This document shows, in pieces, positions 29,593 to 39,801 of a DNA stretch of 64,000 nucleotides. The translations under genes and the position numbers were made by a program. How positions within the stretch are numbered: position 1 is the first letter of the stretch; every line of letters begins with the position of its first letter. Origin of the DNA: Psychrobacter jeotgali (lineage in GTDB: Bacteria; Pseudomonadota; Gammaproteobacteria; Pseudomonadales; Moraxellaceae); NCBI RefSeq assembly GCF_904846315.1, contig NZ_CAJHAF010000001.1, positions 124,001 to 188,000 of the forward strand, written 5' to 3'. The notes under the pieces are model-generated. The model was given only the letters and a program-made list of their open reading frames with translations, was not told where the DNA came from and ran no database searches.

Positions 29593-30177
29593 TCAGCGTA
29601 GGTTACCCAAATCCTCTTCACTCAAGCGCCATCGTCCTTTTTTCTTAGAGGTTCCGCGTCCACGTAGCGCACTATTGAGTAGCAGCTTATTCATAGAATG
29701 GCTTGAATGGGCGTGGCAGATAGCGCAGGCCAGACCATCGGCGGCATCGGCTTGAGGCACTACATCTAGCTTGAGAATACGACAGACCATCTCTTGCACT
29801 TGCTCTTTGCCAGCAGCGCCATAACCGCAGACCGCTTGTTTTATTTGCCGAGCTGTATATTCAGATACTTCTAAATCCAGGGCTACCATAGCAGCTATAG
29901 CGGCCCCACGTGCTTGACCAAGCTTCAGCGCTGAATCTGGGTTTTCAGCCATAAATACTTGCTCAATAGCGGTATAAATAGGCTCGTTGGCGTATTTAAT
30001 ATGATACTCAGTAATTCGCGTCAAACCATTAAAGATACGTTTTAAGCGCTCAGGCATCTCTTTGGTGTCGGTACGAATAGTCCCGGCATCAAGATAAGTC
30101 AGCTTGTCGCCCGTTTGCTGGACGATACCATAACCCGTCATGCGTGAGCCGGGATCGATTCCAATGATAATTGCCAT
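29593..30177 (-). CDS. ruvC: Crossover junction endodeoxyribonuclease RuvC
   Basis: Holliday junction resolvase. The acidic active site is outlined by [12 protein letters not shown] (Asp7), the Glu of [22 protein letters not shown] region, and the C-terminal [14 protein letters not shown]. At 194 residues it is slightly longer than usual through a basic C-terminal tail. It stands alone between divergent or convergent neighbours; ruvA and ruvB are 15 kb away, so the three genes are not one operon here. Confidence 0.96.
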   Translation of the reverse strand: MAIIIGIDPGSRMTGYGIVQQTGDKLTYLDAGTIRTDTKEMPERLKRIFNGLTRITEYHIKYANEPIYTAIEQVFMAENPDSALKLGQARGAAIAAMVALDLEVSEYTARQIKQAVCGYGAAGKEQVQEMVCRILKLDVVPQADAADGLACAICHAHSSHSMNKLLLNSALRGRGTSKKKGRWRLSEEDLGNLR

Positions 30178-30329
30178 AATATTCCAGATTACTTACATTT
30201 TATTTAATAACTTAAAAAGCAGCTACAAGTTTGATAGTATAGCAAGCCATCCCCATATATATCATTAGTTAACCATTTTAATTTGCGTAAAGCTTAAATT
30301 TTAGTTTCAATTTTATAGGACAACATTCT

Positions 30330-30944
30330 ATGGGTCAGATAGTAGGTATTGCCATTGTTTGGTTTATTATCGAGATGCTGCTTTGGTATTTGCTAGCCCA
30401 GTTCATTAGTGGCTGGCTGGTATTTATTTGGTTTATTATTGCTGCCGTTATTGGTATTGCGCTTATCCGTAAAGGTATGGCGGCTCTCAATCCTATGGCG
30501 CAGCAAATGAAAGCAGGCGGCATGATGAACCCTGCTATGCGTCCTCAAGAGTCTACTATGATTAAGAGTGTCGCTATGGCTGTAGCTGGTATTCTACTGC
30601 TGATTCCAGGGGTCCTTAGTGATTTGTTAGCGTTACTGTTAGTTTTACCACCAGTCCAAAAGAAATTAAAAGACATGGCTAATAACTACGTTATGAATAA
30701 TCAGCAAAAAATGATGGAAATGATGGCCAAGCAAATGGGCGGCCAAAGTCCATTTGGCGGCGCTGGTGGTATGGGCGGCCAAAATCCGTTTGGTGGAGCT
30801 GGTATGGGCAATCAAAACCCTTTTGATAGACAGCAACAAAATCCGTTTGGCGATGTCTTCAAGCAGCATACGACTGTCGATGGGACGGCCAAAACTGTGC
30901 CTAAAGATGTCAAAAAAATCACCAAATCAGCTAACGATGAGTAA
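30330..30944 (+). CDS. fxsA: FxsA family membrane protein
   Basis: Cytoplasmic-membrane protein; Escherichia coli FxsA counteracts F exclusion of phage T7, but the cellular role is unclear. Membrane helices lie at about residues 5-45 and 74-105, with FxsA-type features such as IPGVLSDLLALLLVLP. The C-terminal 80 residues are a soluble Gly/Met/Gln-rich tail with repeated NPFGGAGxG-like units, ending Lys-rich. The gene is followed by a GC-rich terminator. Confidence 0.85.
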   Translation: MGQIVGIAIVWFIIEMLLWYLLAQFISGWLVFIWFIIAAVIGIALIRKGMAALNPMAQQMKAGGMMNPAMRPQESTMIKSVAMAVAGILLLIPGVLSDLLALLLVLPPVQKKLKDMANNYVMNNQQKMMEMMAKQMGGQSPFGGAGGMGGQNPFGGAGMGNQNPFDRQQQNPFGDVFKQHTTVDGTAKTVPKDVKKITKSANDE

Positions 30945-30960
30945 TCTCGGCTAATATCAT

Positions 30961-30997
30961 AAAAAAGCCCCCTTCGTCGATAACGAAGGGGGCTTTT
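30961..30997 (+). terminator. Terminator of fxsA
   Basis: Strong stem AGCCCCCTTCGT / ACGAAGGGGGCT followed by T4. It is symmetric enough to work in both directions and lies 100 bp past the 6S RNA 3' end on the other strand. Confidence 0.88.
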
Positions 30998-31097
30998 AAG
31001 TGACAACTATCAGCTATTTTAGCGATTAGGAGTACTTTAGTTATTGGTTAGTTATTGAAAGTACTGCAGCTATTAACCATAGCTATCACTGAATTTA

Positions 31098-31287
31098 ACA
31101 ACCGAAGTGCCGCCGTGGAGTGGTGACCCATGAACCGTGAAGTTCAGGGCGGATGCGTCATTGTCTCGGCAGGTTTCCTGATACACTGCAAGCAGTGCAG
31201 GCATACACAATGAGACAATAGGTAGCGCATCCATTTAACGCATTATCGGCTCAGGGAATAACACTCCACTAGCCAACACTTCAGAAT
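31098..31287 (-). ncRNA. ssrS: 6S RNA
   Basis: Regulatory RNA that binds sigma-70 RNA polymerase by mimicking an open promoter. On the minus strand the transcript would begin ATTCTGAAGTG and end CACTTCGG, forming the closing stem; next inward, AGTGGAGTG pairs with CACTCCAC. The hallmark CCCTGAGCCGATA (31250-31238) and, on the returning strand, GGTTCATGGGTCACCACTCC match the conserved gammaproteobacterial elements. A GCACTGCTTGCAGTG apical hairpin sits in the middle. About 190 nt, close to the 184 nt of Escherichia coli. Ends are placed from the promoter and the stem, so they are approximate. Confidence 0.9.
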
Positions 31288-31293
31288 AGTCTT

Positions 31294-31322
31294 ATCTTAA
31301 CCAATGAAATACGGGATTGCAA
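31294..31322 (-). promoter_or_regulatory. Promoter of the 6S RNA gene
   Basis: Minus-strand -35 TTGCAA (31322-31317), a 17-bp spacer and -10 TAAGAT (31299-31294). The predicted start at 31287 fits the 5' end given by the RNA closing stem. The remaining gene-free bases up to 31560 are AT-rich with nothing else recognised. Confidence 0.8.
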
Positions 31323-31560
31323 GTCTGATTTATGAATAGCTCAGAATATGTGCTATATGATGAATATAATGCCTAGCAGTCTGCCAAGTTCAATTGAACT
31401 TAATTAATTATATGAAATAACTACGCAATAATGGACATAAAATAGTAAGCAAAAATGCTCAGTTTTCGGCTATTTTGAGAATTGTGTTAACATAGAGGCC
31501 TTTAAAGCGCTAATCCTAATAATACAAACAGGCTTTCATCCACTTGAGGAGCGGTAACCT

Positions 31561-33201
31561 ATGATGAGTACACCACAGCAAGCTGAGTCTGATAACGCTA
31601 AGCAACAGCTTGATAATCAACAAAATAAAAAAGTCCCGCATGTGCTAATGATCTTGGATGGTTTTGGACATCGTGAAGACGATAAGGACAATGCTATTGC
31701 TGCTGCCAATACCCCTAATCTTGATAAAATTTATGAGCAGTATCCCCATGGCTTAATCTCAGCCTCGGGTGAGGATGTGGGATTGCCAGAAGGACAATTC
31801 GGCAACTCAGAGGTCGGTCATATGAATTTGGGCGCAGGTCGAGTGTTATATCAGGACTCTACTCGCATCTCAAATGAGCTTGCCAACCGTGAATTCTATA
31901 AGAATGAGGCCTTGGTTAATGCGGTAAAGGCGGCTAATGAATTGGGCGGTAATGTGCATATTATGGGCTTGTTATCCGATGGGGGCGTGCATTCGCATCA
32001 AGACCATATCGAGGGTATGTGCCACTCTGCCTTAGTTCATGGTGCTAAAAATGTCTTTGTTCATTGCTTCTTAGATGGCCGTGATACCCCGCCCAAATCG
32101 GCAGATAAATATATCAATCGATTACGTGATTATATTAATCAGCTCAATGCCCATTATGAAGGCCGAGTGCAGATCGCCAGTATTATTGGGCGTTACTATG
32201 CCATGGATCGTGATAACCGCTGGGACCGGGTACAAAAAGCTTATGAGCTAATCACTGAGGGCAAAGCAGACCGTTTATCAACTCGTGCTGATGGTGCCGT
32301 CCAAGCAGCGTATAAAGCACGTGAAACTGATGAATTTATTAGTCCAACGACGGTGATTGGACGTGATGAGATACCTTATACCGTTGAAGATAATGATGCG
32401 TTGATATTTATGAATTTCCGTGCTGACCGTGCACGTGAGTTAGCGCAAGCGTTTGTATTGCCGGATCATGAGTTTTCAGGGTTTGCCCGTAATAAGCATC
32501 CTAGGCTTGCCGCTTTTGTAATGCTAACTAAGTACTCCGACATTTTGGCTGACAATAGCAAAACTAGCATTGCCTATTATCCAGCATCGTTATCTAACAC
32601 TCTTGGTGAGTATCTACAAGATCAGGGTAAGACCCAACTGCGCATTGCTGAAACTGAAAAATATGCGCATGTAACCTTTTTCTTTAGCGGTGGTCGTGAG
32701 GAGGAGTATGTAGGCGAGACCCGTATATTGGTCCCTTCGCCCGATGTCGCTACTTACGATTTACAGCCGGAGATGAGTGCACCGGAGGTTACTGATAAGT
32801 TAGTAGCCGCTATTGAGTCAGGCAAATACGATGTGCTAATCGTCAACTATGCCAATGGTGATATGGTGGGTCATACCGGAGTGTTTGATGCTGCTGTACA
32901 AGCCGTAGAAGCCTTAGATAGCTGCGTAGGTCGTATTGAGTCAGCCGTACGAGCAGCGGGTGGTGATATGCTTATCACCGCCGATCATGGGAACTGTGAG
33001 CAAATGCAGGATTATGAAAGTGGACAAGTTCATACCCAGCATACTACCGAACATGTGCCATTGATCTATGTGGGTGAAAAACAGCTAAAGGTGCGTAGTG
33101 GCGGCCGACTAAGCGACGTAGCGCCCACCATTTTAGCATTAATGGATATTAAATCGCCTAGCGAGATGACAGGCGAAAATCTATTGATGCCTTTGTCTTA
33201 A
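31561..33201 (+). CDS. gpmI: 2,3-bisphosphoglycerate-independent phosphoglycerate mutase
   Basis: Manganese-dependent glycolytic and gluconeogenic mutase. The alkaline-phosphatase-type motifs are present: [11 protein letters not shown] near the start, the catalytic Ser in [23 protein letters not shown], and the metal-binding DMVGHTG and [11 protein letters not shown] near the C-terminus. At 546 residues it is slightly long because of an extra Gln/Asn-rich N-terminal stretch of about 25 residues. GAGGAG precedes two adjacent ATG codons. Confidence 0.97.
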   Translation: MMSTPQQAESDNAKQQLDNQQNKKVPHVLMILDGFGHREDDKDNAIAAANTPNLDKIYEQYPHGLISASGEDVGLPEGQFGNSEVGHMNLGAGRVLYQDSTRISNELANREFYKNEALVNAVKAANELGGNVHIMGLLSDGGVHSHQDHIEGMCHSALVHGAKNVFVHCFLDGRDTPPKSADKYINRLRDYINQLNAHYEGRVQIASIIGRYYAMDRDNRWDRVQKAYELITEGKADRLSTRADGAVQAAYKARETDEFISPTTVIGRDEIPYTVEDNDALIFMNFRADRARELAQAFVLPDHEFSGFARNKHPRLAAFVMLTKYSDILADNSKTSIAYYPASLSNTLGEYLQDQGKTQLRIAETEKYAHVTFFFSGGREEEYVGETRILVPSPDVATYDLQPEMSAPEVTDKLVAAIESGKYDVLIVNYANGDMVGHTGVFDAAVQAVEALDSCVGRIESAVRAAGGDMLITADHGNCEQMQDYESGQVHTQHTTEHVPLIYVGEKQLKVRSGGRLSDVAPTILALMDIKSPSEMTGENLLMPLS

Positions 33202-33236
33202 CCCTTTGCAGCATAACGATCTAAACGATGTAAATA

Positions 33237-33269
33237 AAAGGAAGAATAGCGATTATTCTTCCTTTTTTT
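33237..33269 (+). terminator. Terminator of gpmI
   Basis: Stem AAAGGAAGAATA / TATTCTTCCTTT with a short loop, followed by T7. Confidence 0.88.
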
Positions 33270-33445
33270 ATGAGCGTACACTTTTTTGTGTTTTAGATTT
33301 ATTGCAGCTAATATTTTTATTTATACCAAAGTTAATGACAGCGATTGCAATATTGCCATAGTTTTTAGTCCGCTGTTAATGCTATCTTATAGCTCTATAA
33401 GTTGTGCATCTTGCCTTATTATTTTATCGTCTATACGAGTTTTTT

Positions 33446-34972
33446 ATGCGTCTATTTGCTCTTAGGTTGCCATTTTTTTTAGTTCCTCTCATAGTAAAGT
33501 CTAAACTGCCTAGACCTGCACTGGTGGCTGGGTTATTGGGTTTTAGCAGTATCGCTTCTGTCCAAGCCGCCGCTGCACCTAATCCTGTATCGATGACTGC
33601 TAACCAAGCATCAAGCATAAGTAACGTCGATGCCAAGGTAGTTAAGGAGTCTGCTGCTCAATCTAGTAAAGTCCGTCCCACCGCAGATTTGCAGCTTATA
33701 GATCTGACAGATGAGTTATCTACTAACGATGATATGTTGAATGCCGCTGATCAGGCTGATGACTGGCTAGATGGCGATGATATTGACAGTATTCCGGATG
33801 ATAGTGCTCTTATTGATGATGGCGGTTATATTGATACTGACATTCCGGCTGAGGTAGCAGGAGTCTCTTTAAATGCTATTTCACCTGAGACCTTAAAGAC
33901 CTTTGTCGCTGTAGTAGGTTTAGTACGCCGTGAGTATGTGGATACGGTCAATGATGAAGAGTTGTTTAATAACGCTATGAGTGGCATGCTGACCAAGCTT
34001 GATAGTCACGCTGAGTTTTTAGATGCCGAAGCGTATGAGAACTTGCGTGCATTTACCCAGGGCGATGTGGGGGATGTGGGTATAAAGGTTAGCTATCAAC
34101 CAGAAGCAGAGCATTGGGTGGTTACCGAAGTTACTACAGGCTCCTCGGCGGCTGACAAAGGAATTGCCGTAGGAGACTACTTGCATCAAGTGGATGAGTT
34201 TAAACTCGATATCGACATAGAGACTTATGACATAAAGCAGTTGCTAACCGGTATTGCGGGCACCCAAGTGGATGTAGTGACTTCAAAGGCGGGGCGGCGT
34301 AAACGAGTTTCAACTTTACAGCGTAATAATACCAACCCTCAGACTATCGAAGCTCGACTAGATAATGGTATTGCGATTATCAAATTACCGGTCTTTCAAG
34401 ATGATAGCCGTGAAAAGTTGTTAAATAGCTTAACCCGTTTAAATGCGCCGGTATCCGGTATTTTGTTAGATCTACGCGATAACCCAGGCGGGGTACTGAC
34501 CTCAGCAATAAATGTTGCCAGTTTATTCATGACTGATAGCGACGTTGTCAAAGTAAAGGGCCGTGATAGTGAGCAGCGCACTTTATCGACCCGAGGGGCA
34601 GCCATCCTAAAACCCTTACCCGTAGCTATTTTACAAAATCGTTATTCAGCGTCAGCAGCAGAGGTACTTGCCAGTAGTTTGCAAACTCAGAAACGGGCGA
34701 CGATTATCGGTGAGCTCAGTTATGGTAAAGGCTCGGTACAATCGGTGATAGCGCTTGATAACGAGCAGGCGGTAAAATTAACGGTAGCCCATTATTTGAC
34801 TCCAGATGGGAGAGAGATTGAGAATGTTGGGGTCAAGCCCGATGTGATCTTATCCGGTAAGGAGAATACTTGGGAGCAGCAGGCACTTAGCGTCTTACGT
34901 CAAAAAACCAATCCTGCAAACGCTATTCGCTTCGTACAAAAGAGCAGTACACAAGGTAGCAGTGCTCCCTAA
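33446..34972 (+). CDS. C-terminal processing peptidase, S41 family
   Basis: Periplasmic serine protease of the CtpA/Prc type. The N-terminus is a signal sequence (PALVAGLLGFSSIASVQA), then an unusually acidic linker with many Asp (about residues 80-130), a PDZ domain (GIKVSYQ...GDYLHQVDE) and the S41 core. The catalytic Ser is in RYSASAAEVLASSL and the Lys in SYGKGSVQSV. The start is uncertain: ATG 33446 (508 residues) is chosen over GTG 33404, and neither has a strong ribosome-binding site. The stop lies one base from the convergent pilR stop. Confidence 0.88.
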   Translation: MRLFALRLPFFLVPLIVKSKLPRPALVAGLLGFSSIASVQAAAAPNPVSMTANQASSISNVDAKVVKESAAQSSKVRPTADLQLIDLTDELSTNDDMLNAADQADDWLDGDDIDSIPDDSALIDDGGYIDTDIPAEVAGVSLNAISPETLKTFVAVVGLVRREYVDTVNDEELFNNAMSGMLTKLDSHAEFLDAEAYENLRAFTQGDVGDVGIKVSYQPEAEHWVVTEVTTGSSAADKGIAVGDYLHQVDEFKLDIDIETYDIKQLLTGIAGTQVDVVTSKAGRRKRVSTLQRNNTNPQTIEARLDNGIAIIKLPVFQDDSREKLLNSLTRLNAPVSGILLDLRDNPGGVLTSAINVASLFMTDSDVVKVKGRDSEQRTLSTRGAAILKPLPVAILQNRYSASAAEVLASSLQTQKRATIIGELSYGKGSVQSVIALDNEQAVKLTVAHYLTPDGREIENVGVKPDVILSGKENTWEQQALSVLRQKTNPANAIRFVQKSSTQGSSAP

Positions 34973-34973
34973 T

Positions 34974-36674
34974 TTAGCTGTGCTGCTCTTCATCAATGCC
35001 TAGTTTTTTCATTCGATAACGTAGCGAGCGAAAACTGGTGCCCAGTAGCTCAGCTGCCTGAGTTTTATTCCAGTCGGTTTGCTTGAGTGCGGTAATAATC
35101 AGTTGTTTCTCTTGCTCTTGTAGATAAGCTTCCAGTCCTTTCTCTGGTAACTCGTGCTCAAAGCTAGGCTTAGAATTAAGAGTATGCTCAGAATCAAAAG
35201 TGTGCTCGGGTACTGGCTGCATGGATGCCAGTAGAGTCTCATCAGCGGTCGAGCCTGATGTTGATTTTAGCTTGTTGGTTATAGCATTGTAGTTCTTTTT
35301 TACCTTATGAATAGAGGCCTTTGTAGCAGTGGGATAGGGATTATTGGGAATGCGATAAGGATGCAGGTTGCTCTGGGACTCTTTTATCTGCGTATTTGAC
35401 TGCTCACTAGGCGTTGCTATAGAGTTGGAAGGCTGAGTTAATGCAGCGTTAGCGCCAGTACCAACCTCACTTGCACGAGTGCTAGACGCTAGCTCCTGCT
35501 GTGCAGTATCATTAAGCCCTAAATGCTTGCTATCAATAATTTGGCTATCAGCTAAGGTTATAGCCCGTTCTAGTATATTACGTAGCTCGCGGACATTACC
35601 TGCAAACTCATATTGCTGCAAGCGTTGCAGAGCAGATTCGGTAAGCTCTAAGGTTGAATCCAAATGCCATTCTGTAGCAATCAAGCCCAAAAAGTGCTGC
35701 GCTAATGCGGGAATATCAGCGCTGCGTGTATTTAGTTGAGGGAGCTGTAATTCAATCACGTTGATACGATAATATAAATCCTGGCGAAAAAGACCTTCTT
35801 TCACCAGTTGTTCTAAATGCTTATGAGTGGCCGAGAGAATACGAATATCAACCGGCAACTCTTTGGTGTCGCCAATAGCGCGCACGGTTTTTTCTTGAAT
35901 GGCACGCAGTAGTTTGACTTGCATAGCAAGCGGCAAATCAGCGACTTCGTCTAAAAATAAAGTACCGCCATTGGCTTGTTGGAACAGTCCTTGTTTATCC
36001 CCAACCGCACCGGTAAAACTACCCTTTTTATGACCAAAAAACTCAGATTCCATCAGCTCTGATGGTATAGCCCCGCAGTTCACTGGGACAAAACTGCCAT
36101 CACGGCGTGGACTTAAATCGTGAATAAGTCGAGCGACTACTTCTTTACCTGTCCCTGATGCTCCTGACAAAAAAACCGGCGCTTGCGAACGTGCTAGCTT
36201 GAGAATAGTGGTCTTTAAAGTTTGCATGACTGCAGAATCACCGATTAAGCGACTGTCCAATAGCTGTTGCTCAGGAGTCAGCTTGGTGGCTGCTTGTGAA
36301 TTTCCATCTTGACGGATGACTTTAAGCGCATTTTCTACTAACAGGCGCAGTCTTGGTAATTCAAGAGGCTTATTGACGAAATCAAAAGCACCCAGTTTCA
36401 GCGCTTCAATAGCCAAATCCATACTGCCATGCGCAGTGATAACCGCAACCGGTACATTGGAGTGATCACTAATCTGTTTGACCAAATCTAGTCCTGAACC
36501 ATCAGGTAGCTTAAGGTCGGTTAAACAAAAATCGTAATCGTTATGCTCCCAATAGGTCTGCGCCTGCGCTAAAGTATAAGCCACATCGCTTTTGATGCCC
36601 ATCTTGGTCAGGGTAATTTGCATCAGACGACATAAATCTACTTCGTCGTCGACGACTAACGCAGTGGCTGTCAT
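34974..36674 (-). CDS. pilR: Sigma-54 dependent response regulator PilR
   Basis: Activator of type IV pilus genes, partner of PilS. Order: receiver domain with phospho-Asp in FCLTDLKLPDG, AAA+ domain with Walker A GASGTGKE, sigma-54 contact loop GSFTGA and Walker B FLDEVAD, then a Fis-type helix-turn-helix at the C-terminus (NKTQAAELLGTSFRSLRYRM). Between AAA+ and HTH there is a Ser/Asn/Thr-rich linker of about 120 residues, making it 566 residues, well above the roughly 450 usual. I start it at ATG 36674, preceded by GAGG; an in-frame ATG four codons earlier is possible. Confidence 0.9.
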   Translation of the reverse strand: MTATALVVDDEVDLCRLMQITLTKMGIKSDVAYTLAQAQTYWEHNDYDFCLTDLKLPDGSGLDLVKQISDHSNVPVAVITAHGSMDLAIEALKLGAFDFVNKPLELPRLRLLVENALKVIRQDGNSQAATKLTPEQQLLDSRLIGDSAVMQTLKTTILKLARSQAPVFLSGASGTGKEVVARLIHDLSPRRDGSFVPVNCGAIPSELMESEFFGHKKGSFTGAVGDKQGLFQQANGGTLFLDEVADLPLAMQVKLLRAIQEKTVRAIGDTKELPVDIRILSATHKHLEQLVKEGLFRQDLYYRINVIELQLPQLNTRSADIPALAQHFLGLIATEWHLDSTLELTESALQRLQQYEFAGNVRELRNILERAITLADSQIIDSKHLGLNDTAQQELASSTRASEVGTGANAALTQPSNSIATPSEQSNTQIKESQSNLHPYRIPNNPYPTATKASIHKVKKNYNAITNKLKSTSGSTADETLLASMQPVPEHTFDSEHTLNSKPSFEHELPEKGLEAYLQEQEKQLIITALKQTDWNKTQAAELLGTSFRSLRYRMKKLGIDEEQHS

Positions 36675-36854
36675 AGGTAACCTCATGTGTAAGCAGTAAA
36701 AGTAAAGTGTTAAAAATTATAGCAAAGTATGACTTGTTAGAGGTTCTTATTTGACTCATAAGATAAATTAGTTACTGCTTTAAGAGCTAGCTTGGAGATA
36801 GTTAGTTGAATACAAAGGCAATATAGTCCTGCGCCATAATCTAACTTAGCTATT

Positions 36855-38660
36855 TTATTTGGTATTGACCATAAAAGCTTCAGGCATTATTAAGCGAAAG
36901 CAGGTTTTTTCATGCTCAGCTATATAAAGTAGCCGAGCATGATTGGCTTCACAAAATGCTTGTGATAAATACAATCCTAAACCCGTTCCGGATTGGCTGG
37001 TAGTAAAGAACGGATCGAATAGATATTCTAAATCCTCAGAGCGCACTCCAGCACCGATATCCAGCACATCGATAATAACGTCGTTATTTATACGATAAAT
37101 CTCAATCTCGACGTAAGCATGGGGATGAGCGTAACTACTGTAGCGTAGACCATTATTAATAAGATTAATAAAGATTTGTTCTAACTGGTGAGTATCAAAA
37201 CTGATAGTAGGCTGCGCATGTAGATGCAAAAAAACATCGTGTTCACGAAAAAAATTATCTAAAAACTGCGGCATCCAGTCAGCAAGAGTGATAACTTGCT
37301 GCTGAGGCAACTTTTGACGAGATAGTTTTAATACATCCTCAATAATACGATCTACCCGTTTGGTTTGCTCAAATATCATTTGGTAGAGCTCATGATTGTC
37401 CGAGCTAGCATGAGTATGACGGGGTGTATGAAGGTGCGCATCGTTATGCTGATCATTGAGCTCATTTATCTCCTCCATAAGCAGCTGACTGGCTTGGGAG
37501 ATAGCGGCCAAAGGATTACGTACTTCATGAGCGATACTGGCGGTCAACTGACCCAGAGAAGCCAGTTTTAACTGTTGAGCGCTGGCTTGTTCGCGTGACA
37601 GGTCTTCAAGAAAGATAAGACGGCTATCATCTTTTAAAGGAATGGTTTGAACCCGTAGCCTGGTCGTTATCGAAGTGCTAGCACTCATAGGTAGCTCATA
37701 AGTAAAAGTGCGAGACTGGCCACTAGGTACTGCCAAGCAGCTTTCAATCAGTGGGGCGTGTAACTCAGTCAGCTGTTGTTGAAAGTGAGATAGAGAGTCG
37801 TTATAGCTGGACGAGATTAGGGGAGTTGACGAGCTACTGGTTATCGATTCATTTTTTTGCTCATTATGCTTGCTAACGTTAGAGGCTTGTTCTTGAGCCG
37901 CTAAACACACTGGCGCAGATTCGGTAATACCAAGTAAGTGGCAAGTGGCTTTATTAAATAGGACTATGTGTTGGCGATCAACGACTATAACTCCATTAAT
38001 CATCTGGCTAATGACTTGTTGATTGATCGCATTTAAATGCTCGACTTCTTTGGCCTGACTGGCGGCCATTTTTTCAACATTGACTAACCTTTGGGTAAGG
38101 GTCCAACTAAGGAACCCTACGGCCAAAAAACTGGCCGATATTAATAAAGCATTGCCTAAATTAGTCAGGCTCATGCTATTAGTAATCGCATAAAAAAACT
38201 GCTGATAAATGACAAAAATAATAGCCATTAAGGTGACGATAAGTGCTTGGGTGCCATGCAGGAGCATAAAACTAGCAGCAACCACCACGGTGTAAAGCAT
38301 GGTCAACTGTAGAACAGGCGCGCCATTGGTATAGAGTAATAGACTTAAAATAACAATATCTAAGGCCAAACCAAATGCTAACTGGCGGCGTTGATTACTA
38401 GGCACTATATAAAATAAACCCAATAAAATTAGGCTGAGTACCACATAAAATATTAGAGCCGTTTGTTGTAAAAAGCTAGGTAACAGTAGACGGTCATTAT
38501 CGGTTATAGCGGCATAAGACATTAACAAGAAAAATAAGCTAATAATAAAGCGATAGCTACTATAAATAAGCCCCAGTCGACGTAATTGTGCTGGAGGTAA
38601 AGTATCTGCTTGTTGGAAGTGTCTACTAATCAAAGTATGCGCTCTAGAAGCAGCTATCAT
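36855..38660 (-). CDS. pilS: Sensor histidine kinase PilS
   Basis: Membrane kinase paired with PilR. Six membrane helices span about residues 36-188, followed by a PAS-like domain (about 205-355) and the kinase core with phospho-acceptor His378 in SIAHEVRNPL, N-box NLINNGLRYS and G-boxes DIGAGVRSED and SGTGLGLYLS. Two insertions stand out: a Ser/Asn-rich loop in the PAS region (about 255-290), and six His within residues 405-423 between the two DHp helices. It lies 180 bp upstream of pilR on the same strand. Confidence 0.9.
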   Translation of the reverse strand: MIAASRAHTLISRHFQQADTLPPAQLRRLGLIYSSYRFIISLFFLLMSYAAITDNDRLLLPSFLQQTALIFYVVLSLILLGLFYIVPSNQRRQLAFGLALDIVILSLLLYTNGAPVLQLTMLYTVVVAASFMLLHGTQALIVTLMAIIFVIYQQFFYAITNSMSLTNLGNALLISASFLAVGFLSWTLTQRLVNVEKMAASQAKEVEHLNAINQQVISQMINGVIVVDRQHIVLFNKATCHLLGITESAPVCLAAQEQASNVSKHNEQKNESITSSSSTPLISSSYNDSLSHFQQQLTELHAPLIESCLAVPSGQSRTFTYELPMSASTSITTRLRVQTIPLKDDSRLIFLEDLSREQASAQQLKLASLGQLTASIAHEVRNPLAAISQASQLLMEEINELNDQHNDAHLHTPRHTHASSDNHELYQMIFEQTKRVDRIIEDVLKLSRQKLPQQQVITLADWMPQFLDNFFREHDVFLHLHAQPTISFDTHQLEQIFINLINNGLRYSSYAHPHAYVEIEIYRINNDVIIDVLDIGAGVRSEDLEYLFDPFFTTSQSGTGLGLYLSQAFCEANHARLLYIAEHEKTCFRLIMPEAFMVNTK

Positions 38661-38780
38661 AAGAGCGCTACAGTAAATAAAATAAAAGCACTTAAAGCGG
38701 GCGTTAAGGTCACAAGTTAAGCCTTAGAGAATGGATTATTACTTAAGTGATTAGGAGGGTTCTAATTATAACTATCACCG

Positions 38781-39416
38781 TTAGGGTTGCACTAAACCAT
38801 GACGAATGGCCAAATGGGTAAGCTTAACGTCACTATCTACTCCTACTTTTTCGTAAATACGATAACGATAGGTATTAATGGTTTTGACGCTAACAAATAA
38901 TTGATCGGCAATTTGCTGCGGGCTTTGACAATTAACCACCATCATCGCTACTTGCTTTTCACGGTCACTTAGCAAATCAAAAGGAGAGGCCGCATTATCT
39001 GATAATAAGGATTCTGCTAATTGATCAGCAATATCATGACTAAAGTAGCGCCCGCCCTGATACACCTTTTTGATACCGCGAATCATCTCATCAAGAGGAG
39101 TACCTTTGGTAATATAGCCATGCACGCCGGCTTTGAGTAGCATTGAAGGATAGGGCTGGGCCGCCATACTACTCACAGCCAAAATTTTGATGCCCAGATC
39201 CAGTTGTACCAAACGTTTGGTGGCTTCCAGCCCCCCTATATTAGGCATATTAACATCAAGAAGCACCACATCAGGATGTAGTTGTCTTGCAAGCTTAAGC
39301 GCCATATCGCCACTATCTGCTTCGCCAACCACCTCAATATCAGCGCTGTCAGCTAACATACGACTAATACCCATACGTACTAAATCATGATCATCTACTA
39401 CTAATACTCGAATCAT
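38781..39416 (-). CDS. LuxR/NarL-type response regulator, GacA/UvrY-like
   Basis: Two-component transcription factor. The receiver domain (MIRVLVVDDHDLVRMGISRM, with phospho-Asp in VVLLDVNMPN) and the C-terminal LuxR-type HTH (LSDREKQVAMMVVN through VSVKTINTYRYRIYEK) match GacA/UvrY closely. GacA acts through small Csr/Rsm RNAs, but none was found in this window. The start at ATG 39416 aligns with the E. coli UvrY N-terminus; an ATG eight codons earlier is possible. No cognate sensor kinase is adjacent, though pilS is next in line. Confidence 0.85.
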   Translation of the reverse strand: MIRVLVVDDHDLVRMGISRMLADSADIEVVGEADSGDMALKLARQLHPDVVLLDVNMPNIGGLEATKRLVQLDLGIKILAVSSMAAQPYPSMLLKAGVHGYITKGTPLDEMIRGIKKVYQGGRYFSHDIADQLAESLLSDNAASPFDLLSDREKQVAMMVVNCQSPQQIADQLFVSVKTINTYRYRIYEKVGVDSDVKLTHLAIRHGLVQP

Positions 39417-39801
39417 AGTTGTGCTCTTTTTAAATGACATTATCCGTTAATTTGATCTAAATTATTATGTTTTAAACCAATAGAGTTCAAAAGGTAACTA
39501 TAAGCTTGATTAATATGATATTTTATTAGATAGTTATCTTTTAATTCGAAACATTGCTAAAGTGTTAACTAATATCACGCAAACCTAAACCGTATGTAGC
39601 AAAGTTTGATTTTTTATAAAAAATGCTTATAAGGTCAAACAACTAGATTAGAATTAACTACAATCCATGATACACTAAAAGTACAAAAATTCTATATGAG
39701 TACTTAGAAACGCATCTGATAACGTTATATGTACCTGTTGTAATTTAATTTTACACTGACGTAATCAAAGGTTGATGCGCTATTAATTAGCCGGGGGAAA
39801 A
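39417..39801. other. Gene-free divergent region between the GacA-like regulator and the PBP7-type gene
   Basis: About 385 bp, strongly AT-rich. No palindromic operator, RNA gene or unambiguous promoter pair could be assigned by eye, although it must hold promoters for two divergent genes. Confidence 0.4.
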
